Under the pieces are notes generated by a model. It had not been told where the DNA came from. It searched no databases and was given only the letters and a program-made list of their open reading frames with translations. Below are positions 39,745-39,827 of a DNA stretch of 39,827 nt, in pieces. The translations under genes and the position numbers were made by a program. The DNA lies in contig JAGHAF010000105.1 of the NCBI GenBank assembly GCA_021161675.1, positions 1-39,827 of the forward strand, written 5' to 3'. Each line of letters opens with the position of its first letter. The stretch's first letter is position 1. This DNA comes from Planctomycetota bacterium. Its GTDB lineage: Bacteria > Planctomycetota > Brocadiia > SM23-32.

Positions 39745-39827
39745 ATGGACGGAACGAAATTAGCGCGCATCCGGCTCTGCCAGAGCTGTCCGCACTGGCG
39801 AAATGCGCCCGCAAACATCTGGCGCTG
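39745..39827 (+). CDS. Start of another phage gene, cut by the window end
   Basis: An ATG at 39745 with AGGAG eight bases upstream opens a frame of at least 27 codons (MDGTKLARIRLCQSCPHWRN at its start), running off the end. The CxxC pair suggests a small zinc or disulphide site. Function cannot be told. Confidence 0.6.
   Translation, partial: MDGTKLARIRLCQSCPHWRNAPANIWR

Overview
The window looks like chromosome of an uncultured, high-GC (visibly above 60%) bacterium carrying a Mu-like phage structural cluster at its right end. The host lineage cannot be fixed from the sequence. Full-length Rho, DNA polymerase I with all three domains, tRNAs with encoded CCA, Ser/Thr kinases, SpoIIE/RsbW/STAS signalling and periodic intergenic repeats suggest a candidate-phylum type bacterium, but this is a low-confidence impression.

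Left part (1-23 kb) is housekeeping DNA. After a terminator, a small conserved-looking protein and tRNA-Ser(GGA) comes a prenyl diphosphate synthase (+). Facing it is a minus-strand block: polA-coaE-rho-pyrC, tightly packed with 4-bp overlaps at polA/coaE and rho/pyrC, then a NYN/YacP-like nuclease, a membrane-anchored protein and a sugar-phosphate isomerase-like protein. The 650-bp gap upstream of polA is rich in hairpins and may hold a structured RNA, followed by tRNA-Arg(CCG) with a near-perfect promoter. Plus-strand genes follow: an Eis-like acetyltransferase, a transmembrane Ser/Thr kinase, a histidine kinase, an overlapping aconitase/isocitrate dehydrogenase pair, and a partner-switch pair (SpoIIE phosphatase fused to an RsbW-type kinase, then a STAS antagonist). 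Next are a flippase-like membrane protein (-), a YchF-like protein lacking the P-loop lysine, and a SUMF1-domain protein.

Middle part (23-27.4 kb) is an accessory island: an Mrr-type endonuclease with an EVE-like N-terminal domain, a HEPN/nucleotidyltransferase toxin-antitoxin pair whose antitoxin carries a winged helix, a 5'-truncated SPL-like radical SAM pseudogene and an N-terminally truncated Fic protein. Its intergenic DNA is full of short repeats with a fixed 9/10-bp phase, which also occur between yacP and pyrC and inside the phage cluster.

Right part (27.4-39.8 kb) is a co-directional Mu-like morphogenesis cluster: gp27-like DNA-binding protein, membrane/coiled-coil protein, terminase, DUF935 portal, protease with a nested scaffold start, DUF2190-like decoration protein, gpT-like capsid, DUF1320 protein, completion protein, tail-tube-like protein, small tail proteins and an 801-aa hub-like protein ending in a Thr-rich stalk and a Cys-rich domain. 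No transposase, integrase, lysis gene, gpF homologue or tape measure lies in the window. Host-type repeats interrupt the operon, so the cluster is either an old resident prophage or a domesticated particle. It and the Thr-rich display modules are the most novel-looking parts.
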